Positions 37,019 to 46,054 of a DNA stretch of 64,000 nucleotides are shown here, one piece after another (within the stretch, counting starts at the first letter, position 1; each line of letters opens with the position of its first letter). A program made the translations under genes and the position numbers. The notes under the pieces are model-generated. The model worked only from the letters and a program-made list of their open reading frames with translations, did not search any database and had not been told where the DNA came from. The stretch spans positions 62,001 through 126,000 of the forward strand of contig NZ_ABJL02000008.1 of NCBI RefSeq assembly GCF_000172175.1. Reading direction: 5' to 3'. This DNA is from Bacteroides intestinalis DSM 17393. Its GTDB lineage: Bacteria > Bacteroidota > Bacteroidia > Bacteroidales > Bacteroidaceae.

Positions 37019-40000
37019 TTACATCTTGATCCCTTTCTTCGCAGGGCCGTTCTCCGGCGGGCTGCCCACGCCCGCGATGACGATGCGCCCCCCGGAGGCG
37101 TCGGCAATCTGCCGCAGCCGGGAAGGAATACGGGTCGCCGTGTTGTCTTCCTTCGGGAGCTCTTCCGCCGTGTCATGCCGTTCCCGGCACACGTCGTTAT
37201 CCTCCTCCGCCTCCTTTCCCTCGCTCTCTTCTATCGGTTTGAGGCTTTGCTGTATCCTGCGGTCTATTTCCGTCAGGTCAGCTTTTAGGGCCGTCAGTTC
37301 GGGCTCCTTGCGCCAGGAACTTTCCACCACTTCCCGCAGGACGGGAATATCTTTCTCCAGTTCCTCATTCTTTTTCCGGAATTTCTCCAGTGTCGGCTCG
37401 ATGGTCGCGAGCGCGTGGATGAAGTTCATCGCCGCCAGTCGCGGGTCGGAGGCGATATTCCCGTAGTTATACTGGTATAGATAATCCCCTTCACCCCGGA
37501 CATAAAAACGGTTCTGCACCAGGTCGAGCCCGTCTTTCCCGGTCGTTTCGCTCTGGACGAGCAGCTCGAACCCGTAGAGGCTCCCGATGGGTTCGAGCCT
37601 GTCGAGCGTGCGTGCCGTTTCGGCGATACGGTTGAGCTGTTTCCCGATGAGCTTGGGGTCGGAGGTTTCCAGCCCGTTCAGTTTCACGGGATTGCGGTAC
37701 GAGCCGTCCTCGTTGAACTCGACGCGGGCCTTGAAGTGTTCCAGATCCTTGCCGATACGCCGTATCAGGTCGTTGTTCTTCTCTATCTTCTCCGTGATCT
37801 GCTCCAGCTTGTAGCGGCTCGATGATTTACCGCGCACGAATGCCTGGCGTTCGCTTTCGAGCGTGGCAATCTTCTTCTCCAGGCGGGCCTTGTCCAACAG
37901 GTCTGTATTTCCCGAGAGGACGGCGACATACTCGGAAAAATTCATGCCGCTCTTTTCGTCGATGGCCCCCTCGTCGATGGTACGGCTTCCCATGTTGTTG
38001 GTCTTGAGCTGGCGGATGAACAGTTGCTTGTTGTGCAACAGCCCGAACTTGTAGGCGTCGAGCGACTTCTCGACGGCGTATAATATCACGTCCACCTTGT
38101 TGTCGGCATGGAGTTTGGCGATCTCGTTCCCGGTGCGTATTCCCCGCCCGTCGCGCTGTTCCAGGTCGCTGGGACGCCAGGGGCAGTCCAGGTGGTGTAT
38201 CGCCACGCAGCGTTTCTGCGCGTTCACTCCCGTCCCGAGCATCTCGGTCGATCCGAAGAGTACGCGGATTTTCCCGGCATTCATACCGGCGATCATCTCC
38301 TTGCGCGCTTTTTCCGAGGTCGCCTCCTGGATGAACCGCACCTCGCTTTGGGGTATGCCGTAATCCTCCGCGAGTTTACGCCGTATCTCGGAATAGACGT
38401 TCCACCCCGCTCCGGGTTTGTAGGTTCCCAGGTCGGAGAATACGAACTGCGTACCTTTGTACGCCTCGAAACGGCGGTAGTAACCGGCAATCATACGGGC
38501 ACAGTGGCTCGCCTTGTTGTCCACGTGGTCGCTGTATAGTTCGGGGTCTATCATACGCATATCGAGCGACATCTTGCGGGCGTAGTCTGTGGCAATGAGC
38601 ATTTTCGCCTTTTCCTCCCGCTCCGAGAGCGGCAGACGGCCCAGGAGCGTGGCATCGCCCGATTTGGCGAACTGCACCAGCCGTTCTATGAACTCCGTCT
38701 GCTGGGGTGTTGGCGGGATATTGTGCAATATCTCGTTCTTTTGCGGTCGGTCGATCCCTATATCCTCCGCCGAGCGGTAATCTGTAATCTCGGAGTAGAA
38801 CATGGCCAGTTCGGGAACCTTGATGAAATATCGGAACCGTTCTTTCTGCACGACCTCGTTGGTCACGGAAAACTCGTAGTCGATGGTTTTCTTGGCAAAT
38901 ATGGCCGCCCAGGCATCGAAGGTGCGGATATTCTGACGCTCCAGTTCCTTCGGGCGCAGGTACTTGAAAAGCAGGTACAGTTCCGTGAGCGAGTTGGAGA
39001 TGGTCGTTCCCGAGAGGAACGTCGCCCCCAGGTCGCGGCCCGTGCGCTGCTGTATGGTACGCAGCGCGAAAAGCATGTTGAGCGCCCGCTGCGACCCCTC
39101 GGGATTTCCGAGGCCCGCCACCCGGTCATGCCGGGTCGTGAAAGTCAGGTTCTTGAATTTGTGGCTCTCGTCCACGTAGAGGTGGTCGATACCCATGAGG
39201 CGGAAGTCCACGGCGTCGTCCTTGCGTGTTTCCAGCGCGTGCGCCACCTTCTGCAACTTGGCTTCCAGGTTGGCCTTGCGTTTCTGACACCCTTTCATCA
39301 TGGCGCGGGAAACGTCCCTGCCTTGTGCTTTGAGCACTTCGAGGTTCTCCTCCACGCAGTCCAGCTCGGCCTGCAATATCTCCTGCTGTATCTCCGGGGA
39401 CTGGGGTATCATGCCGAACTGTTCGTGCGAGAGGATCACGGCGTCCCAGTCGTTGTTGCGTATCTCCCGGAAGATGCGCTCACGCTTCCGGGGCGTGAAA
39501 TCCTCCTTGCCCGGGTAGAGGACTTTGGCCATTGGGTAAGCGGTGCAGAACGTCCGGGCTATTTCATGGATGTTGGCTTTCAGCCCGATAATCATGGGTT
39601 TATTGGCCAGCCCGAGGCGTTTCTTCTCGTAGGCCCCGCAGCACATGATAAGGGTCTTTCCGCCGCCCACCTCGTGGTCGATTATCCCGCCGCCGAGCAG
39701 TTTGTCCATCCATATCGCGTCCTTCTGGCTGTCATACAGTTTGTCGATTCCCAGCCCCTTGAGGTCGAGGTCGGGGAATTCCTGGTGCGTCCCGTCGTAC
39801 TTCGGGCGCACGTAACAGTTGAAAGTACGGTTATAGAGGTCTGTCAGGCGGTCTTTGAAGTCGGACGACTGCTCGCGCAGCCATTCGGGGAAAGCACCCC
39901 GGATCTCGTCTATCTTGCTGTTGGCGAGCTGTATGGCCTCCCCGTCACGCACTTTGACCTCCCGCCGTTCGCCGTCCACCCATTTGAGGACGGTCTTGGT

Positions 40001-43000
40001 GATGTCGGGCGAAGTGTTTTGCAGGGCGTGTTTCAAAAGGTGCAGGCCGTTGTACTTACGGGTCTGCGCGCTGACGGCATACTGCTCCGTGATCTTCACG
40101 TTCGTCGCTTCCGCCTTCACGCCGTACTCGTCCAGGTTGGAGGCGAAGGTGATCTTCACCTCCGTATCGAAGAGCGAGGAGGCGAAACGCTCGTAAACAC
40201 CTTTTGGAATCCACCGTTCGCCCAGGTTGAAGTCCAGGTCGTCGAAAGCGATGGGTTTGGGCGTCGCCTCGCGCAGAGCCTCCAGCGATTCCCGGGCCGG
40301 GGCGTGGTCGGGATTCTCCCGCAGGAACGCCTCGATCCGTTCGGCTTTCCCGATGACATTGCCGGCGATGAACTTGTCGGCAACCTCGTAGCCGTCCGTT
40401 TCCGGGTTGTAATAGATGCGTCCTTTCAGTTCCCCGAGTATTCCCTCCACGGTAGTTCCCGTGAGCGAAGCCATGTAGTGCGGTTCCACCCGGCCGTACT
40501 TGTTCAGGCTGGCCACAAGGGCCTCCGAAGCGTCGTCGGCGTGCGTGATCTCATCGGGATTGAAGGCCACGGGACGCTCGAAGATGTCGGCTTTGCGTGC
40601 CTTGCCGTCGATGTAACGCTCCAGCGATAGAATCTCCGTTCCCCGCGCGTCCATCTTGATCAGGTCGAGGTTGCGTTTGTCATTGAGCCGTCCGAAGCGT
40701 TCGGTGAAATTGTCGTAAAGCCGGTTGAGCATCTCCCGCAGGGCGGGGTTCGCCGTCAGCGTTTCCGCCTCGTTGTTATAAAGGTGGTAATAGGCATCGC
40801 GTATCTCGATATACATGGAGGCTTTCGTCCGTTGTGCAGGCGTGAGTTCCAGCGGGTGGAACATGGGTTGCAGGGATTCAATCCCCCGCAGGTAGCCGAC
40901 CCGGTTTTGTCCGTCCGTGACGAGTGTCCCTTCGCGGAAATAGGGGGCGACCTCCCCCTCGAACGGGCGGGGTTTCATATCCGCCTCCCGTATCTGCGGC
41001 GTTTCTTTACCGGGTTCTTCCTCCTCCGGATTGTCCGGCGTGTCGAACAAGCTGCCCGTTCTCGGCGTACCGGCGGCTTGTTCCCGTCTGTCTTTCGGGG
41101 CTTCCGTCGGGGGGCGTACCGCCTGCCGTTCCCGCTGTTCCGGGGTTTCCTGCTGCCGGGTGCTTTGTCGGCGCAGTTCCGCCCTCCGTTCCGGGGTAAG
41201 CGACATCATCATCTCGTAAAAGCCGTTGATCGGCGGGTTGTCCTCCCAGTTCAGGGAGGCATACAAGTCTTCGGGATCACGCTCCGGTGGCGTCGTTTTC
41301 GGCATTTCGCTCTTCTGTTCCTCCGGAGAGGAGGCTGGGGCGAATAATGAGGGTTGTCGGGGCGTCTTCCGCTTTGCTCCCCGGCGGCTGTTCCTTTTCT
41401 TGGATATACCGAGTTCTGCCTGCCGCCGCTCCTCGGCGCTGAAGCCGAACAGGTCGTAGAGCGTCAGCAACGGTTCCTGCTGCACGTTTACCGGTTCGGC
41501 AGCTTGGGTGGCAGGTGCGGGAGCCGCCGTTTCCACCGTGTCGAAAAGCGACCCGGCGAAGCCCTCCCGCGGTTTCGGTTCCGTTGTTCCGCCCACGTGC
41601 TGCACGGGAGTATCCGCCATGCCGAAATCTTCGGGTTTCGGCGGGTGTTGCTCCCACAAGCGATTCTCCCGCTCCTTCGACCAGGCCCCGAAGTCGGCCA
41701 GATCCTCCCCGGTCGGTTCTCCGGCGGATGTGGCGGCAGAATCCGGTAACGCTTGTCCGGGTTTGTTTTCGATTCGGGTAATCTCCCCGGTTTCGGTATC
41801 GACATGGTAGCCCTGCGCCGCCATTTCGGCGACGACGCGGCGTTTTTCCTCCTCTTCCCGTTGCTGCTGAAGGTTACGGGCGTCGGCGATAATCTCCTTG
41901 ACGATTTCTCCGGCAAGGCGGGGCTCGTGTCTTTCGGCACGCTGGCGTTCCGCCTGACGGGGACGGGACAATTCCCGCTTCGGTGTACCGGGTGTCTGTT
42001 CCGGAGCATGTTCCAGGCAATAACTCTCGTTGAAATGCCGGTTGAAATCCTCCGAGAGCATACGCCGCATCTCCCGGTCGATGCCGTCCACGCCCTCCGC
42101 GTGGGTGAACTCCATCGCCGGTTTGCCGTAGGGGTCTTTGCCTACTTTGGCCTCGGTATGGATCACCCTGTCGAACGACTGGAAAAGGTTGTTTATCCGG
42201 ATGCCGTTCGACAGCTTGCGGGATTCGATGAAATCCCGCTGCCGTTCGGACAGTTCCCCCGTGGCGGCTTTCTTTTGCAGGATAACCAGGTCGCTGCCGA
42301 CCTCCGTCCCCGCGTGTTCTGTAAAGAGGTTGTTCGGCAGCCGGATGGCCGATACGGGCTCGCAGCGGTTCATCAGCCACTCGCGCACGGGGCGTCCCTG
42401 CTCGGCGTTCAATACTCCCTGCGAGGTGATGAATGCCACCAGGCCGCCCTCGCGTACCATATCGACGGACTTCATGAAAAAATAGTTGTGCAGCGCCCGT
42501 GTGCCTTGCCGCCGCACGGGGTCGGTATGGGTGGAGAAGAACGGGTCGAAGAGCGCCACGTCCCCGAAAGGGATGTTGCTCACGGCCACGTCGTAGTAAC
42601 CGGCGTATTTGGGTTCGATGCGCTCGAATCCCTGTATCCGCACCCGTTTTTCGGGGTGCAGGTGCTTCAGGATCAACCCCGTGGCGGGGTCTTTCTCGAA
42701 GCAGGTGATCTCCGCGTAGGGGTCGTGGAAATCCACGGCATTGACGAAAACCCCCGTTCCCGCACTGGGGTCAAGAATACGTTGGGGGGCAATCCGCGTG
42801 TCCCATATCGCCTCCACGATGGCGTCTGCCACTTTCGGGGGCGTGTAAAAAGCCGTCAGGACGGAGTTCTTGATCCCGTCCATGTAGCGCTTGTATTCCC
42901 GTTCGTCGGGAGTATTCGCCCTGATGACCTCGTGCAACTCGGCCACGAGCGTTGCCATGCCGTCCTTGTCCGGTTTCCCGGTGGGGTTTTCCAGCACTTC

Positions 43001-43141
43001 CTTGATGGCGCCGAAGCCGCTGTATGCGCCGAGTGTCCTTTCTTCTTCGGGAGTCGGCGCCCGCCGTTCCCTGTCGAGCGTGAAGGCCGTCTTCAGCGCG
43101 TCGATATTCTGGCGGAGGTGGGTTTTCTTATTGAATGCCAT
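37019..43141 (-). CDS. Giant N6-adenine methyltransferase-SNF2 helicase polyvalent protein (DarB-like)
   Basis: 2040 aa. Residues 115-200 hold the methyltransferase motifs: ILDPSAGTGVF (SAM site, near 124) and SNIPFGD (an NPPY-type catalytic motif, near 190). A Pro/Glu/Arg-rich linker follows (about 380-720). A SNF2-like helicase starts near 1150 with HEVGGGKTLIM (Walker A), DHLYVDESHKFKNL (motif II, near 1325) and GTGVNAQKR..QRDGRGIRTGN (motifs V-VI, near 1670). A coiled-coil C-terminus closes it. Such proteins are common in Bacteroides conjugative elements and resemble phage P1 DarB, which protects incoming DNA from restriction. Large antisense ORFs in this region are shadows of its GC-rich codons. 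Confidence 0.88.
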   Translation of the reverse strand: MAFNKKTHLRQNIDALKTAFTLDRERRAPTPEEERTLGAYSGFGAIKEVLENPTGKPDKDGMATLVAELHEVIRANTPDEREYKRYMDGIKNSVLTAFYTPPKVADAIVEAIWDTRIAPQRILDPSAGTGVFVNAVDFHDPYAEITCFEKDPATGLILKHLHPEKRVRIQGFERIEPKYAGYYDVAVSNIPFGDVALFDPFFSTHTDPVRRQGTRALHNYFFMKSVDMVREGGLVAFITSQGVLNAEQGRPVREWLMNRCEPVSAIRLPNNLFTEHAGTEVGSDLVILQKKAATGELSERQRDFIESRKLSNGIRINNLFQSFDRVIHTEAKVGKDPYGKPAMEFTHAEGVDGIDREMRRMLSEDFNRHFNESYCLEHAPEQTPGTPKRELSRPRQAERQRAERHEPRLAGEIVKEIIADARNLQQQREEEEKRRVVAEMAAQGYHVDTETGEITRIENKPGQALPDSAATSAGEPTGEDLADFGAWSKERENRLWEQHPPKPEDFGMADTPVQHVGGTTEPKPREGFAGSLFDTVETAAPAPATQAAEPVNVQQEPLLTLYDLFGFSAEERRQAELGISKKRNSRRGAKRKTPRQPSLFAPASSPEEQKSEMPKTTPPERDPEDLYASLNWEDNPPINGFYEMMMSLTPERRAELRRQSTRQQETPEQRERQAVRPPTEAPKDRREQAAGTPRTGSLFDTPDNPEEEEPGKETPQIREADMKPRPFEGEVAPYFREGTLVTDGQNRVGYLRGIESLQPMFHPLELTPAQRTKASMYIEIRDAYYHLYNNEAETLTANPALREMLNRLYDNFTERFGRLNDKRNLDLIKMDARGTEILSLERYIDGKARKADIFERPVAFNPDEITHADDASEALVASLNKYGRVEPHYMASLTGTTVEGILGELKGRIYYNPETDGYEVADKFIAGNVIGKAERIEAFLRENPDHAPARESLEALREATPKPIAFDDLDFNLGERWIPKGVYERFASSLFDTEVKITFASNLDEYGVKAEATNVKITEQYAVSAQTRKYNGLHLLKHALQNTSPDITKTVLKWVDGERREVKVRDGEAIQLANSKIDEIRGAFPEWLREQSSDFKDRLTDLYNRTFNCYVRPKYDGTHQEFPDLDLKGLGIDKLYDSQKDAIWMDKLLGGGIIDHEVGGGKTLIMCCGAYEKKRLGLANKPMIIGLKANIHEIARTFCTAYPMAKVLYPGKEDFTPRKRERIFREIRNNDWDAVILSHEQFGMIPQSPEIQQEILQAELDCVEENLEVLKAQGRDVSRAMMKGCQKRKANLEAKLQKVAHALETRKDDAVDFRLMGIDHLYVDESHKFKNLTFTTRHDRVAGLGNPEGSQRALNMLFALRTIQQRTGRDLGATFLSGTTISNSLTELYLLFKYLRPKELERQNIRTFDAWAAIFAKKTIDYEFSVTNEVVQKERFRYFIKVPELAMFYSEITDYRSAEDIGIDRPQKNEILHNIPPTPQQTEFIERLVQFAKSGDATLLGRLPLSEREEKAKMLIATDYARKMSLDMRMIDPELYSDHVDNKASHCARMIAGYYRRFEAYKGTQFVFSDLGTYKPGAGWNVYSEIRRKLAEDYGIPQSEVRFIQEATSEKARKEMIAGMNAGKIRVLFGSTEMLGTGVNAQKRCVAIHHLDCPWRPSDLEQRDGRGIRTGNEIAKLHADNKVDVILYAVEKSLDAYKFGLLHNKQLFIRQLKTNNMGSRTIDEGAIDEKSGMNFSEYVAVLSGNTDLLDKARLEKKIATLESERQAFVRGKSSSRYKLEQITEKIEKNNDLIRRIGKDLEHFKARVEFNEDGSYRNPVKLNGLETSDPKLIGKQLNRIAETARTLDRLEPIGSLYGFELLVQSETTGKDGLDLVQNRFYVRGEGDYLYQYNYGNIASDPRLAAMNFIHALATIEPTLEKFRKKNEELEKDIPVLREVVESSWRKEPELTALKADLTEIDRRIQQSLKPIEESEGKEAEEDNDVCRERHDTAEELPKEDNTATRIPSRLRQIADASGGRIVIAGVGSPPENGPAKKGIKM

Positions 43142-43577
43142 CTTCGAGAAGTATTTGGACGGTTCCCGTCAGTTCGGTATAGAACAGTTCGTAGTCGGGC
43201 GTGTCAGCGAAGTCGTCCGTGAGGTCGTACTTCTCCAGCACCCCGCGGCAGAGGGGCAGCAGGCGTAGAGCCGCCTGCCGGGCGGTATCCTCGGGAATCT
43301 CCGCCTCGAATTCCCTCCAGAGGATGTTTACCAGCGTGTTGTAGGGTGAAAAGTGCAGTCCGCGGCAGAGTTCCTCGCGGGCAATTTCTTCGGCCTCGAT
43401 GTGGTTGCAGCCCGAACGGATCGCCTCGCTGTACGCTTGGGCGGCGCTGTCGGCCCGCTCGGCGATGAACTCACCTTCGGCGATGAGTTCCGGGTGGCTG
43501 TCCTTGAGGTAGGATAGTAACGAAAGTCCGTAATAGGACAATTCCCCCGTGGGGGTATGGTGTTGCTTGTCTGGCAT
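43128..43577 (-). CDS. DUF1896-like protein of the excision operon
   Basis: 149 aa from the ATG at 43577 (MPDKQHHTPTGELSYYGLSL). An upstream in-frame start would run through an inverted repeat and was not used. The protein is helical and acidic, without catalytic motifs (LVNILWREFEAEIPEDTARQ is typical). DUF1896 proteins occur beside topoisomerase III in CTnDOT-type elements, in the place of orf3. Its stop overlaps the methyltransferase start by 14 bp. Function unknown. Confidence 0.82.
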   Translation of the reverse strand: MPDKQHHTPTGELSYYGLSLLSYLKDSHPELIAEGEFIAERADSAAQAYSEAIRSGCNHIEAEEIAREELCRGLHFSPYNTLVNILWREFEAEIPEDTARQAALRLLPLCRGVLEKYDLTDDFADTPDYELFYTELTGTVQILLEDGIQ

Positions 43578-43670
43578 GATAAGAATTTTTAGTGGTCGTT
43601 GATAATCGGGGAAGAGAAAGGCGCCCCGGGTTCCCACCCGAAGCGCCGACCACTGAAAAAATCCTTATCA
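43578..43670. repeat. Long inverted repeat between topB and the DUF1896 gene
   Basis: The segment 43578-43598 (minus-strand leader of the DUF1896 gene) and the segment 43647-43669 are imperfect reverse complements (GATAAG..TTTTT..AGTGGTCG). A GC-rich inner hairpin lies between them. The left arm carries the ACTAAAAA leader motif. Confidence 0.7.
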
Positions 43671-43720
43671 AACAAGCGTATCTCGTTATGACAGGTCTTT
43701 TCCAGTGGCAAAGGTAACGA

Positions 43721-45820
43721 TTATTTCCGTTTGTTCCTCTTTCCCTGCCTGGGAGTATCGCGCGGCTCGAAAACGAACGAGGTCTTGAACTGGTCATCGA
43801 GCGTGAGGGCCGCGTCGAACGTCCCGCCGCCGTTTTTGACGAATCCCCGGATCGTGCCGGTTTTGCCTTTGGTCAGCAGTTCCGCGAGCTGCTTGTCGGT
43901 CAGCTCCTTGCGGGCCACGGTTCTCCATACGGTCAGGCCGCAATCGGGATTCTGGCACTTGGCGAGTTTGGGATAGAACACCACGGGCCTGCCGCAACGC
44001 GGGCAGGCTGTGTCACTCTCCGCGCCGTCGATTCTTGCTTCCAGCAGTTCTTTGGCGATTTGCGAGGCGAAGACCTCGATACCGCGATGGAACGTCGGGG
44101 CGTCCATCTCCCCGGTAGCGATCTTCGAGAGGGCCAGTTCCCAGCCGCCCGTCATGGCGACATCGGCGATCTTCTTGTCCCTGACCACGGCATACACGGC
44201 CAGTCCCTTGTCCGTGGGTACAAGCGACTTTTTCTCTCGCCTGACATACTCGCGGGCAAAGAGCGTTTCGATGATGGCGGCACGGGTGGCGGGCGTGCCG
44301 ATGCCGGCATCCTTCATCGCCTCGCGTTCGGCCTCGTCGGACAGTTCGCGTCCGGCGGTTTCCATCGCCGCCAGCAGGCTCGATTCCGTGTGAAGGGGGC
44401 GCGGCCGGGTCTGTTTCTGTTCCGTGACGCATCCTTTGACGGGCAGCTCGTCGCCTTGCACGATGTCGGGAAGGAGGGTCATGTCCTCCTCTTTCTCCTC
44501 GACAGGTTCATTCAGGACGGCCCGCCAGCCCGTCTCGACCATGATACTGCCGCGGGCCGTGAAATCATGCCCCGCGCTTTGCAGGGTAAGGGAAGTGTTT
44601 TCTTTCACGCAGGCCCCGGAAAAGGTTTCGAGCATCCGCCCCGCGACCATCTCATAGACGATGCGGTGGTCGGCATCCAGTTCGGAGGGGAGGTTCTCGG
44701 TGGGAAGCAGCGCGTGGTGGTCGGCGATCTTTTCGTTGTCCACGCTTCGGCGGGAGAGAGATGCGGTATCCATCAGGCCCGCGTATTCCGCGAAACGGGG
44801 ATAGCGTGTCATGTTCCCGATGAGTGCCGGAATCTCCTCGGCCACATCTTCCGATATATAGCGTGAGCCGGTACGGGGATAAGTGATGAACTTCTTCTCG
44901 TAAAGCGACTGGGCGATGTCGAGCGTTTTTTCTGCCGAAAAACCATACCGGCTGTTGGCCTCTTTCTGGAGTGTCGTCAGGTCGTACAAGAGAGGCGGCT
45001 GTTCCCTGGCCTCCTTGCGCTCCACGTTCACGACGCGTACCGTTCGGGCGCCGATAACCTCGGCGCGGGCTGCTTCCGCCTTCTCCCTGCCGTCGAATTT
45101 CTCCGTGGAGAGGACGGTGAACTCCGTGCCCTCCTTTGCCGTGGAGAGCTTCAGCCGGAAATAGGTGGCGGGCTTGAACGCCTTGTTCTCCAGGTAACGG
45201 GAGCAGATGATCGCCAGCGTGGGGGTCTGCACCCGTCCGAGCGACCAGACGCCCCGCCCGGCAGCCACGGCAAGCGCTTGCGAGGCGTTGATACCGACGA
45301 TCCAGTCGGCTTCGCTGCGGGCTTTGGCCGAGAGGTAAAGGTTGTCGTATTCGTTGCCAGGGCGGAGGTGTTGTAACCCCTCGCGGATGGCCCGGTCGGT
45401 CAGGCTGCTGATCCATAACCGCACGAAAGGGGTGCGGCATTCCAGGTAAGAGTAGATGTAGCGGAAGATCAGCTCCCCTTCACGCCCCGCGTCGGTCGCG
45501 ACGATGATGCGCTCGGCCATGCCGAACAATTCCCGGAGAATACCGAGCTGCTTCACGACACCCGGGTCGGCCTTATACTCTTTACCCTCCCGAACCTGCC
45601 GGGGCAGAAGGATGAACGATGATGGCAGGATAGGCAGGTTTTCCCGGCGGAAACCCGCGATGCCGTACTGTTGGGGCATTGCCAGCCCGACCAGGTGGCC
45701 GAAGGCCCAGGTTACGGCGTAGCCGTTTCCCTCGATAAAACCGTCTTTACGGTTCGTGGCTCCCACGATGGCGGCGATCTCACGCGCCACCGAGGGCTTT
45801 TCTGCGATAATTACTTGCAT
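43721..45820 (-). CDS. topB: DNA topoisomerase III (Exc/TopB)
   Basis: 699 aa, type IA. The Toprim domain starts MQVIIAEKPSVAREIAAIVG and includes TDAGREGELIF. The catalytic tyrosine is Y314 in FITYPRTGS. A C-terminal zinc finger (CPRCGRPV..CQNPDCGL) and basic tail follow. In CTnDOT the equivalent gene, exc, lies in the excision operon and encodes a topoisomerase with demonstrated activity. It relaxes or decatenates single-strand-containing DNA. Here the operon also encodes DUF1896 and the methyltransferase-helicase. Confidence 0.95.
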   Translation of the reverse strand: MQVIIAEKPSVAREIAAIVGATNRKDGFIEGNGYAVTWAFGHLVGLAMPQQYGIAGFRRENLPILPSSFILLPRQVREGKEYKADPGVVKQLGILRELFGMAERIIVATDAGREGELIFRYIYSYLECRTPFVRLWISSLTDRAIREGLQHLRPGNEYDNLYLSAKARSEADWIVGINASQALAVAAGRGVWSLGRVQTPTLAIICSRYLENKAFKPATYFRLKLSTAKEGTEFTVLSTEKFDGREKAEAARAEVIGARTVRVVNVERKEAREQPPLLYDLTTLQKEANSRYGFSAEKTLDIAQSLYEKKFITYPRTGSRYISEDVAEEIPALIGNMTRYPRFAEYAGLMDTASLSRRSVDNEKIADHHALLPTENLPSELDADHRIVYEMVAGRMLETFSGACVKENTSLTLQSAGHDFTARGSIMVETGWRAVLNEPVEEKEEDMTLLPDIVQGDELPVKGCVTEQKQTRPRPLHTESSLLAAMETAGRELSDEAEREAMKDAGIGTPATRAAIIETLFAREYVRREKKSLVPTDKGLAVYAVVRDKKIADVAMTGGWELALSKIATGEMDAPTFHRGIEVFASQIAKELLEARIDGAESDTACPRCGRPVVFYPKLAKCQNPDCGLTVWRTVARKELTDKQLAELLTKGKTGTIRGFVKNGGGTFDAALTLDDQFKTSFVFEPRDTPRQGKRNKRK

Positions 45821-45835
45821 GATGATTCGGATTTT

Positions 45836-46051
45836 TCAGTGGTTGTTTTCTTGTAGTTCTTCTTCTTTCTCTTTTTCCGGACGGGCGATCAGCCGGCGGT
45901 CGTAATAGACATGGTTGCCGTTCCCGTCGTAATACTGCCGTCCGTCGTCCGCCTCCTCCGGGGGGCTGCGTTTACCCGGCCGGAGGTACAAGGCGGCCAG
46001 CGCCGCGATCAGGAGCGGCATGGCTCCGGCCTGCATGTAGAACCATTTCAT
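45836..46051 (-). CDS. Small membrane protein of the conjugative element
   Basis: 71 aa. One N-terminal transmembrane helix (AGAMPLLIAALAALYL) is followed by a charged, tyrosine-rich tail (DDGRQYYDGNGNHVYYDRRL) ending in acidic residues. It fits tightly between the DUF4099/DUF3945 gene (3 bp away) and topB (15 bp away), so it is very likely translated. No known family was recognised. Confidence 0.72.
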   Translation of the reverse strand: MKWFYMQAGAMPLLIAALAALYLRPGKRSPPEEADDGRQYYDGNGNHVYYDRRLIARPEKEKEEELQENNH

Positions 46052-46054
46052 ACG

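Noticed and set aside
38723..40630. 635-codon open frame on the plus strand inside the methyltransferase-helicase gene (also 41753-43222 and similar)
   Set aside because: It is antisense to conserved helicase motifs in GC-rich DNA, has no known domains and no promoter; a codon-bias shadow.
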